Shown in pieces: positions 31,264 through 39,725 of a stretch of DNA of 64,000 nucleotides. Made by a program: the position numbers and the translations under genes. Each line of letters opens with the position of its first letter. Position 1 is the first letter of the stretch. The notes under the pieces were generated by a model. It was not told the origin of the DNA. It did no database searches and saw nothing but the letters and a program-made list of their open reading frames with translations. This DNA comes from Gracilaria domingensis (Eukaryota > Rhodophyta > Florideophyceae > Gracilariales > Gracilariaceae), in contig VCMS01000043.1 in assembly GCA_022539475.1 (NCBI GenBank), forward strand, positions 124,001 through 188,000. The letters are read 5' to 3'.

Positions 31264-31900
31264 TTAAGAACGCTTTCCATTCATAGCACAAAGTAGTTCT
31301 CCTTTCATGATTTCGCCTACGAGACTGTAAACATCATGGGCCGTGAATGTTTTTCCATGTCCCATACTGGTCCCAAATTGAGACTCACAATACGCAACGG
31401 GTTGGCCTGAGCAAAATTTCACTCTGTACTCGATATCCTCTTCTTTGACTTGGACTGAATGTGTAGCGTCCTTGTTACTAAGCTTAAGCGAACCATCAAA
31501 GGAAATTATCTCTTAGAACAGACGTACCTAATCAGGATACTTACAAAGATGCTGGCCTTCTTTGTCAGAGACTATTCCTTTTAGTAGAATCCTTCTGTTT
31601 AAGTCGGAATTAATCTTACAACAGTTTCGCATCTCTTGACAGACCAGCGAGCAGTACAGGGCTTCAAGAGAGGATGTCGTAGAACAATCCATGCAATCTA
31701 TGCTCGGCATAGAACTTGGAGCTCGCAAATCTATTTCTTCGTCTATAAAGAAGGAAGCGAAAGACAAATATCTAAAATGAATACTGGACTGAAAGAAGAT
31801 CCCGTCAGAAGCAGTTGAGTGGCTACAGCACCAAACCTGTGTAGCCAACTCTCACTTTATGTAGTAGCTGTTGTTCCTTCTTCTTCTTTACCTCGGACAT
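31264..31900 (-). CDS. Orphan three-exon gene, hypothetical protein
   Basis: Proposed exons are 31900-31892, 31788-31545 and 31454-31264 (147 residues). The introns are 103 nt (GTAAAG...TTTCAG) and 90 nt (GTAAGT...ATTCAG), sizes like the other introns here; the first has a CTGAC and the second a TAGTAAC branch-site candidate. The predicted protein starts MSESSIHFRYLSFASFFID, contains a Cys-rich middle (CMDCSTTSSLEALYCSLVC) and ends in a well-formed segment (EEDIEYRVKFCSGQPVAYC, MGHGKTFTAHDVYSLVGEI). I recognise no family. Codon structure and splice sites suggest a real gene, but the nine-base first exon is a guess; the true 5' end could lie further upstream. Confidence 0.5.
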
Positions 31901-31918
31901 CGACCTCTAATTCCTGTG

Positions 31919-31976
31919 TCGAAGTAGAACTTTCTTTTTACAGAAAGATCTCTCTCGTCAGAAAGGCCAACAATCT
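31919..31976 (-). repeat. Two-hairpin repeat, copy 2
   Basis: On the minus strand this reads AGATTGTTGGCCTTTCTGACGAGAGAG, matching the plus strand at 62613-62671 at roughly nine of ten positions. It ends in the stem CTTTCT...AGAAAG. It lies just upstream of the proposed start of the orphan gene. Confidence 0.7.
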
Positions 31977-33860
31977 ATGCGGATGTTGTCTAATCAATTC
32001 TTGGATTGTTGTTCCTCTTTATGGTCGGTTACCACCAGTTCCGAAGCAGTAGTAAGAAAACCTGCAAGCCAAAAATTCTAACATCAGAAAAGGACAAAAA
32101 CTAGGCCTCGGCCAATGCTTAACCATTTCGGTCATGTTTTGCTCTTACCTCTTTTCTGGGAAGCTGATAGTTCGTTTCGTTGTGACACGTTCGTATGCGG
32201 ACACCGAAATAATACAAGATGAACGTCGTTCTTGATGATAGTTCGACAATCGCGACGTACGGGTTTTGTTCTAGACATGTGATACTCCTAGATGCAGTGT
32301 ACTTACAAGTAAGGTAGTCAGATTAAAAAGTTTGTTGTTCTCGCACCTATACCGGTTGGTGTGACGCATCAAGTGAGGCAGTCTCAATATGTATTTCCCA
32401 GTTGGGGTGGAGTTTCACAGCTCAAAGAATGTTTCCAGAGAATTGTAACAGATGTTGGAAACGACAGGGGGGTTAAGGGTGAAAGTCTTAACCTGACGAG
32501 GGCTCCCGCTTCCTTGTCGGAGTTAATGAGTGTCTCAAAATGAATTGTGGGACACATTTCTTGTGCCCCATGTGATTGACTGAACAAAGAAGGACTAAAC
32601 AAAGAAGGTCAACAAGAACACGCTGAGATATGTGATGCTCTTCTCTGTTGTTTCCTAAACTCAGTGTAGATGTAACACCTTACTTGCATATCCTGAGAAA
32701 GACACAATCAACAAAACACTTAGTATCGCAGACAACAACATGTAGAACGAAAAAGATCTTTGTTCTTGGAGTGAACGGAAGGACCGCCTCGTATCTACAG
32801 CGCGCCTTGCCCCAGCAAGCCCCACTCATTCTTAAATCTCACCTGACGACGACTGCTGCCTGAGTGTGTGGGGTGGGTACCAAGCAAGGCGACATCCCAG
32901 AGGGAGCAGAGCCGGTGGTGGCAAAGTGCGACGGAGGGGAGCGGCGGAGGGAGACGTTGGCGGGAGCAGGGGCTCCAGCCTTTGTGTGACCTCCGTGCAG
33001 GCGTGTACTCCGTGCAATCCAATTCATCAGCTCTGCTCTTCGATAAATCGTCTTCTGCATTCCTTGAAATTCTATACATAGTGTACAGCAGCTTCTGGAA
33101 AAAATCCGTTTACGATCTTGCTAACAGAAGACTGATGAAGTGGAATGAGCAAGCGATCAATGCTCCAGCGTTGTAGCCTGAATCGCATGTTCCTTAAACC
33201 GATGCAAGGGATAAGAGTTTTCGCTACATAAGAGGTTTGATTAGAAGGTAGAGGTACATATTCCGCTTCTGATACAGCAGAAGTTCGATTGTGAAGGACA
33301 CTGCTAGAAGTGATGAACCTCAGCTCTTTGTGCAGCGCCCCTCAACTTGATGAAACTGCCAGCAGTTCGCACAGACCAATGTGACACAAGGGAGCATACC
33401 TTTCAAGTATGTATCTCTTGCGATGTGGCACATTTTGTCCAAAAACAGACGCAGCGGCGAGAGAAAAGCTTCCGAACTCAACGAAAAAGAGGAACTCAGC
33501 TTCTTTTGTTTTATCGGGCTTGCAGGCTTGAGAGAGAAGGCCGCAGAGCAGATACCCAGACACGCATTTATAAGTTTGCAGGAGCCCGTGATGGCGCTTT
33601 AGAAGAGGAAAACGCCATCTGTGAAGGGTTGCTCAGATTCCTTAGATTGTGTTACTAGTACCAGAGTTTCTTCGCCTCGATTGTTTAGCACCATAAGAGC
33701 GAAGACAACCGAAAATGATCCTGCCCTTGACTCTTCAAATCGATATATAAAGACAGAACATCTGGGTTTTGAAAATCGGAGGCACTCAAGATCGTGTTGC
33801 GTGCAAAGTCTATATCGCGATTCTCCTATCTCTTGATTAAGCGTCTGCAGACCGTTGGCT
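31977..33860. other. Intergenic region, no supported gene
   Basis: About 1.9 kb with short random reading frames only. A GC-rich patch at about 32870-32960 gives overlapping frames on both strands but no recognisable protein. No RNA gene was identified. Confidence 0.45.
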
Positions 33861-34133
33861 GTTAGGTCCAAATGAAAATGGCAGGAACGCTAACAGTATC
33901 GTACATCAGCATAGAATACAATAGGTCCATGGCTCCAAAATCAAATAGATGCCTGCGGCAGATGGACAAATGGAAGCTGTCTGACCAAAAAGAAAATATC
34001 TTGTTAGGTCCATATAAACATGGTAGGAACAGCTAACGGTATCAGCATAGTATACAATAGGTCCATGGCTCCAAAATCGAATACATGCCTAAGGCAGATC
34101 GCCAAATGGAAGCTGTCTGACCAAAAAGAAAAT
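33861..34133. repeat. Direct duplication of the 3' end of the RING-CH gene (142 bp period)
   Basis: Copy A runs from 33861 and copy B from 34003, both starting GTTAGGTCCA and running through GGTCCATGGCTCCAAAATC to GACCAAAAAGAAAAT. Copy B contains the last codons and stop of the RING-CH gene. Copy A repeats the codons for FFLVRQLPF but has lost the stop context. Several substitutions separate them, so the event is not very recent. Confidence 0.9.
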
Positions 34134-34769
34134 CTCAGCAGCCGCCACTACGGATAGAAATATTCCGAGCAAAACTTGGTAAACGAAACGACCGGGTCTT
34201 TGATTTCGTGACAATGAAACCGATGCTTCCACATCAGGAACAAAGGATGCATTAGCGAGAGCAAACAGAAAATCGCTCTCTCTTAACCATCGACTGACAA
34301 CTCGTTGCACTAGCACCAACACGCTTAAGGTAAGGACTGCGTTTCCAACTGCGAGGGCCAACCGCTGGACCGAGTATTCTGTGGGGTCTGCAGCTGCCTT
34401 GTACATTCCGAGAACGAACAGAATATGTCCCATAGTCGCGAGCACAAAAAGAAATAAAAGCAAACATCCTTCAACCGTGAGGAGATAGTTGCAACTAGAA
34501 GTGAACCATTCTGATACACGTGCACCACAGCCTCCAGCTTGGGGCGGTTTGTCCTCAACCTGTAACGCATCTTGGAAAAAAGGTTGGTTGCATACTTCGC
34601 AAACAATACTCTCCGCCGGGGAGAGCAGCGGGAATTGGGCATCTGCGCGGTAGGAAAGCCAGCGGTTCAGACATTTAGGATGCACATGCGTATTGCAGCG
34701 ACACGAAAGATGCAGTGGGGGACATTCATCACGACAAATGCGGCATTCTGCGACGGGGGAGCTGCTCAT
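34089..34769 (-). CDS. RING-CH (MARCH-type) membrane E3 ubiquitin ligase
   Basis: A 226-residue protein starting MSSSPVAECRICRDE. The RING-CH (RINGv) zinc domain occupies residues 9-65 in the C4HC3 order: CRIC, CRC, HVHPKC with the typical following Trp, and CEVC. At least three transmembrane segments follow: YLLTVEGCLLLFLFVLATMG, ALAVGNAVLTLSVLVLVQRV and VYQVLLGIFLSVVAAAEIFF. Family members ubiquitinate membrane proteins to direct their sorting and degradation. The C-terminal codons lie in the 142 bp duplicated segment. The ATG chosen is the first in this frame. Confidence 0.9.
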   Translation of the reverse strand: MSSSPVAECRICRDECPPLHLSCRCNTHVHPKCLNRWLSYRADAQFPLLSPAESIVCEVCNQPFFQDALQVEDKPPQAGGCGARVSEWFTSSCNYLLTVEGCLLLFLFVLATMGHILFVLGMYKAAADPTEYSVQRLALAVGNAVLTLSVLVLVQRVVSRWLRESDFLFALANASFVPDVEASVSLSRNQRPGRFVYQVLLGIFLSVVAAAEIFFLVRQLPFGDLP

Positions 34770-35184
34770 GGTAGAAACGGAACTAATGAGCGGCAGCGGC
34801 TCCGCACAGCTCAATGGCTGTGGGCGTCATAGGCAGGGCGGCAAACAGACTGGCAGTCTTTCCCTGGATGGGAGGAGTTGTGTAGCGGGCGGAAGTAACT
34901 GAAGGACGTCGGTACAGTAACGACAACGACGAAGGCTCTGGCAAGGGAGGTATAACGTGCGTGAGGTGCAACGCGTCGGTCTGGTCGGGGGCCTCTTGAC
35001 GCCTGCGTCAACTCTCCCGTGCATCATCGAAGCATTTGCTGACGTTCTTCTGTAAACGCAGAGTTGCGAGAGTTCGACAAAGTTTTACAACTTTCGTAAC
35101 GCAACGCCGTTCAATGAAACAAGTTCCACGTGTCCACGTATTAAGTCGTGTGTCGAATTATAAAATACTTCAACCGTGTACGTG
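34770..35184. other. Upstream region of the RING-CH gene
   Basis: A 415 bp stretch likely to contain the gene's promoter. No other gene is seen. Confidence 0.45.
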
Positions 35185-35186
35185 TA

Positions 35187-35805
35187 CAGTTACAGAGGAG
35201 TATGCTCGATACAGTGCACCCCTTGGCAGTGCACTTCCTCTGCATTGCACTGAAAACTCAATGGCACAATGCATACACGTGGCCACGCTTTGAGGTTGCA
35301 GGGGTGCATACTGTCACACAGCGGCTTGCAGCTCGATCTCGAGGCCCATTGTTGCGGAAAGAGTCTCGTTTTGCTTGTCAAAGCAACCTTCCATCGCCAT
35401 GCCCCTCGGATCAGTAGAGAAGAAACGACGAACGCAGCTCACGCAATCTACCAAGCTCCAAATTGCCAACGAATTGACAACCAGCATGTCAGTAGAGGGC
35501 ATAATTTGTAAGTACAATGTATCGCGACGAACGGTATTTAGCATCAAACGCGTAGCATTGGTGCCATCTCAGATATGTTCGCTCCTCTGGAGCAACTTGA
35601 AGCAGAATATGAGCTTGATAGCTTCAGTTTCCTGTTGCGTGCCGCAAAGAGAGGCAATGAGCATCTCTACGTCTCAATCTAGAGAATGCCAGAGACAAAC
35701 AACTCTGACGGAGTGCTTCAGGTAAACCACCATAGACTGCACTATCCTTATAGTGCACGGATGTGACCCCTGACACAGGGGTGCACTATATCGTGGGGTC
35801 GACTG
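35187..35805 (+). mobile_element. Pogo/Tigger-like (Tc1/mariner superfamily) DNA transposon, internally deleted
   Basis: The element is flanked by TA dinucleotides (35185-35186 and 35806-35807). Both ends begin CAGT and carry an inverted block CGATA(C/T)AGTGCACCCCT (left 35207-35223; right, reversed, 35777-35793). Between them is a frame coding a psq/CENP-B-type helix-turn-helix, the DNA-binding domain of Tigger/pogo transposases, but no DDE catalytic domain. At 619 bp it is too short for a full element (usually 2-3 kb), so it is a deletion derivative. Confidence 0.7.
35399..35725 (+). pseudogene. Transposase fragment with psq/CENP-B-type HTH
   Basis: A 108-residue frame starting MPLGSVEKKRRTQLTQSTK. 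Residues 8-50 match the Tigger/pogo N-terminal helix-turn-helix pattern: basic start, TKLQIANELTTSMSVEGI, then KYNVSRRTVFSIKR as recognition helix. After about residue 55 there is no similarity and the frame stops before the right terminal repeat. The second HTH and the DDE domain are absent, so it cannot be an active transposase; it could at most bind element ends. Confidence 0.65.
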
Positions 35806-35818
35806 TACCTCCATCATA

Positions 35819-36055
35819 CAGGCCGTGCGGCGCACGCCGTGCGCGATAAAGTGCCTAATTTAGTAGTGCTTTCCTCCCAATAGTGCTACCCTGAGCTCCT
35901 TCCATCAACTTTACCGCCAAACAACAAGATGATGATGCATTGCTACTCTCTACTAGTAGTATCTTCTATATAGTGCTATCCTTCTGATGCATCGCACTGC
36001 ACGATTCCTAGATCATGTATGACCAGGGGTGGCACTATATCGCGACCTAAACCGG
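35819..36055. mobile_element. Short TIR element related to the pogo-like ends (MITE candidate)
   Basis: Inverted blocks CGCGATAAAGTGCC (left, near 35842) and CGCGATATAGTGCC (right, reversed, near 36031-36044) lie inside ends bordered by TA dinucleotides. They resemble the CGATATAGTGCACC block of the preceding element, so this 237 bp sequence is probably a non-autonomous relative. It has no coding capacity. Confidence 0.5.
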
Positions 36056-36057
36056 TA

Positions 36058-36685
36058 ATAGTAATAATCTCTTGTTCGTAACGAAAAGTAAAAAAAATCA
36101 CGTACAGAATCTGTAGTACAGATACAGTACCCAGGGGTACTGTCGTACCGTGGCCAATGGTACCGTGGTACGGTAACCAAGGGTACTCTTCTGGATATCG
36201 CTCTGGTCTCTGCGTGCTAGGCGCACTGATCCCTTACTTGAACCAGAACCCCTCAGCAACGATTCTCAAGCAGAGCGAGGGTTTGACTTGCGTGAGAGAC
36301 GGCCGTAGCACTGACTTATTTCGTGCAAGCCGTGCATGCCATTCGTCACCTTGCGTACGTCAGACAGACAGCTTCGCACCTCACGACCCAGCACCACGAT
36401 ACAGAGGAGCACTTTCCATCATAGGGGCTTCCAGATGATCCCTGTCGTACGCCTGTAGACGTCTTGTTCTTGCTTGGAGGAATCACGAAGAGGTTTTCGT
36501 TCTGGGGAGACACAACTTGGGCAATCGCGGAGGACGCAGCATTGCTCCTTATCAGTGAACGTCACGCCGCTGGCGTGAGGAACGCCACCAAACCTTTGCA
36601 CTGAGGATTTTCGACCATCGCCATCGAAGCTTTTCAGCCATCAACTGGAATAGGATTGTTATCATCTGCGTCGCATGCTGCTGCT
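36058..36685. other. Intergenic region upstream of the MoeA gene
   Basis: At about 36117-36185 several self-complementary GGTACC/CCGTGGTACGG motifs cluster, perhaps the end of another decayed inverted-repeat element. The rest shows nothing recognisable and should contain the MoeA promoter. Confidence 0.45.
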
Positions 36686-38036
36686 ATGGCTCCGTCTCCT
36701 GAACGCTCTCGATACCCTCTCTTACCGATGGACCAGGCGCTTGAGAAGATATCTGCCACACTTTCAGCTCTGCCAATCACGTCGGTACCTACAGCACACG
36801 CCCTTCATCGCCTTCTAGCTGTTGATGTTCACGCCTCACGCCCACATCCTCCGTTTCGTGCTTCCGTCAAAGATGGTTATGCTGTTACAATACCACTTGC
36901 TGCGTCCCTTAGAGTTATAGCATCGTCCCATGCAGGATCGAATGCCCCTCTCAGAATAGCCACGGGTACCGCAGCATATGTCGCTACAGGGGCACCCATC
37001 CCGGAAGGCGCAGACGCTGTGGTCATGGTAGAACACTGCTTGTGTGAAGGAGATGAACTCACGTTTACAAAACAATTAGATTTAGAACAAGGGCATGACA
37101 TTCGAGAGATCGGATGTGATGTGGCAGCAGGGGAGCTGGTGCTCTCAGAAGGCACATATCTTGGAGCGGCTGAGATCGGTATTCTTGCCAGCTGTTGTGT
37201 AACGTTCGTTGAGGTATACGATCGTCCAGTTATCGGAGTGTTTTCGAGCGGTGATGAGATTCTAGACGTAAACAAGCTGCCGGAGAATATGCCCTACGGT
37301 TCAATCATTGACTGCAATCGACCAATGCTACTTGCTTCCGTCCAAGAAGCTCTTCCGTTTTGTACACCACTTGATCTCGGTGTGGTGCCAGATAGCGAGT
37401 CAGTGGTAACAGAAGCGCTTCGTGAGGCAATAAAGAAGTGCCACATTGTCATTACCACTGGCGGAGTATCCATGGGAAGACGGGATTTCATCAAACCTGT
37501 GTTGGAGAAGATTGCCACAGTGCATTTTGGACGCGTATTGATGAAGCCTGGAAAGCCGCTTACGTACGCCACCATGTCAGAACACAGGTGCTTTTTAGCG
37601 TTACCAGGCAACCCAGTGAGCTGCTTCGTATGTTTCCATCTTGCAGTTGCAGTGGCAGCCAGAAAACTTGCTGGATGGAAAGGGGAGAGTGTGAATGGCG
37701 TACAAGTGGATGTTACCATTGCACACGACATTAAGCTTGATAAGCAAAGGCCAGAGTACCATCGAGCTACCCTGCAGGTATGTCGTCCATGTTGTTAACA
37801 ATGCAGTTTTGTAACGTCTGAAGTCTTCAGAACAAACTGACGCTTTCTTTGTTTTCGAAAAGCATATCGCTGGACAGGGCTACGTTGGTACCTCAACTGG
37901 GAAGCAAGCAAGCTCAAGGCTGCTTTCGACAAGATCTGCAGATGCTCTTCTGATGTTACCGAAGAGAGAGGGTTCTCTTTCGGCAGGGACCACGGTAAGA
38001 GCTTTATTATTGGCCCACTTCATGTACTCTAGTTGA
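36686..38036 (+). CDS. moeA: Molybdopterin molybdenumtransferase (MoeA / Cnx1E / gephyrin E domain), two exons
   Basis: Exons 36686-37777 and 37863-38036 give 421 residues; the 85 nt intron runs GTATGT...AAAAG with a CTGAC branch-site candidate. The order of MoeA blocks is standard: ALHRLLAVDVHASRPHPPF, SVKDGYAV, IATGTAAYVATGAPIPEGAD, VGVFSSGDE-like IGVFSSGDEIL, ITTGGVSMGRRDFI, MKPGKPLTYA and LALPGNPVSC, then the C-terminal barrel domain IV across exon 2 (GQGYVGTSTGKQASSRLLS, SADALLMLP, AGTTVRALLL). It inserts molybdate into adenylylated molybdopterin, the last step of Moco synthesis, in the cytosol. Unlike plant Cnx1 or gephyrin there is no fused G (MogA) domain in this gene; that enzyme should be encoded elsewhere. 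Confidence 0.92.
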
Positions 38037-39242
38037 TAGCATTAGGGCTTCGTTGTCTTGCAAAGACTAGAGTTTGTGTTGTAGTGCATCTCTCTGCGTT
38101 TTTGTCCTGAATATGGATCATCACTATGTCTGTTGGCGGTACGGTGCAATTCCTTTCCCCCTCGGAGCTTCTCTGAATATACATTGGGACCTACTTGTTT
38201 TGATCAAAACGGTACATTCCGCTTTGCCGTAGAGGCAATGAAAAGGTGGCTGGCGTAAGTTTTTATCTGTAAGAGTGCACAACTCTTCGGAAAGAAGATT
38301 CTATGGTGCGAGATCCATATTCAGAGGATCACAGGAACATGCAGGGGTGGAAGGGGAAAAGGACACGTTCATGAATCTATCACTCACAAACTCTCGTCAT
38401 TCACCGTGACCATCACCGAGAAGTTAAAGATGGAACGAAATTCATCTTACGGAAGTGAACCGGAAGGCAGTAGTTTTCCAACGTGGAACAACTGTGAGGA
38501 CATATCTCTCTAAGTGCCTATCAAACTACTAAGCGGTCCTGACTGAAACTGAGCAAACAGAGTTTGGTGTTGAGAAGAGGGACAGTGCAGGGTTCAGTCG
38601 AGACGCTCCCTTTGTTCGTTCGTTCAACACATCGTTAAGAGTCCACCAGAGTATCTGGAATTGACCTTTGAAACAATTACTGTCTTTCCTTCGCAATCGG
38701 CATATTCTCCTTCTTTCATTTTCTCCAGTACAGCATGTTGAACTTTGGAATGTCACTCTTGAGCCATCTCAAGCAATTAATCTTGTCCAACAATATTTGT
38801 ATCGTTTGAGTGCAAACTCTCGCAGTATGTTTCCGGCACAGAGCATTAATCTCGGAATAGGAAAGCCAGTCTCAAAAACAGTACGACGTCGGTCGCTAGA
38901 AAACGAGGGTGGACCAAAAGGAGTCGCATATGAAAGAAATGATAAACGGAAAGGCCGATAGGGATCAGCATACATCCGAGCATCCAAAGTCACGCATTGA
39001 GTCAAAGAAAAGTGAATCGATAGAAGCAATTGTTGACTCATTTCCCCTTTCACCGTTTTCAGTCCTCCAGGATTTGTTGTTTTGTTTAAACGGTCTACAC
39101 AAGGAAACACGAGATATCTGAACAATCTCAGAATAAGACAGGAATCAGACAGAAGTTCATAATAGCCCCTAGGCAGAATTGTTGAACTTTGAATTTCCAT
39201 GCATGAACTGGTGAATGATGTTCTTAGGACACCATTCAACAG
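38037..39242. other. Intergenic region, no supported gene
   Basis: A 1.2 kb stretch between convergent genes. One minus-strand frame of 156 codons (38769-39239) has no protein-like pattern that I trust. No repeat or RNA was recognised. Confidence 0.45.
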
Positions 39243-39725
39243 TTACTTCGTGCTGAGGGAATTGGAAGGTGGAGATGAGTGGATGGGGGCAGAACCGGAT
39301 GCTGCGGCAGTTTGGTTCTTCTCTCTTTCCATTTCTTCCTTCACCTGGCGGCGTTTCGCCGCCTTGCGGGCTGCGTCCTTCTTTCGCGCCTCCGCGCGTT
39401 GCTCAGGAGTTTGGTTCATACGCTGCTCACGTTTACGTTGGGCGTCCAGGATCTGGCGTCGTTCTTTCTGCGCCGGAGTGAGATTGCGACGCCATTGACG
39501 TTTCTTCTCAGACTGAATTTTGCGCTTCTGACGAAGCACCTCCTCTTTCGATGGACCATCAGTTTCATTTGGTAGCGAGTGTGATGGGGTTGAGGACATC
39601 GAGGAAGATGGGACATTGGAGTACGAACCAGCAGAATTCCGGCCGTCTGGGTTGAGCAGGTTGTAAATGCTCATAAGGTCCTGACTTTTGGGACGGGACG
39701 ATGACGACGGACCAGAAGCAGACAT
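39243..39725 (-). CDS. Small basic helical protein, unknown function
   Basis: A 160-residue protein. The N-terminal 60 residues are Ser/Pro-rich and include a possible short helix QDLMSIYNLLNPD. Residues 62-140 are extremely rich in Lys, Arg, Gln and Glu, with two similar segments, NLTPAQKERRQILDAQRKRE and NQTPEQRAEARKKDAARKAA. These look like an internal repeat, T-P-x-Q-(K/R)-x-x-R followed by a basic helix. This (L/Q)TPxQ repeat type occurs in uncharacterised eukaryotic nuclear proteins. A nucleic-acid-binding role is plausible but unproven. The call rests on the ATG start and the internal repeat. Confidence 0.6.
   Translation of the reverse strand: MSASGPSSSSRPKSQDLMSIYNLLNPDGRNSAGSYSNVPSSSMSSTPSHSLPNETDGPSKEEVLRQKRKIQSEKKRQWRRNLTPAQKERRQILDAQRKREQRMNQTPEQRAEARKKDAARKAAKRRQVKEEMEREKNQTAAASGSAPIHSSPPSNSLSTK

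Noticed and set aside
38769-39239. A 156-codon minus-strand frame
   Set aside because: No domain, no biased codon pattern and no plausible splice partners; probably chance.
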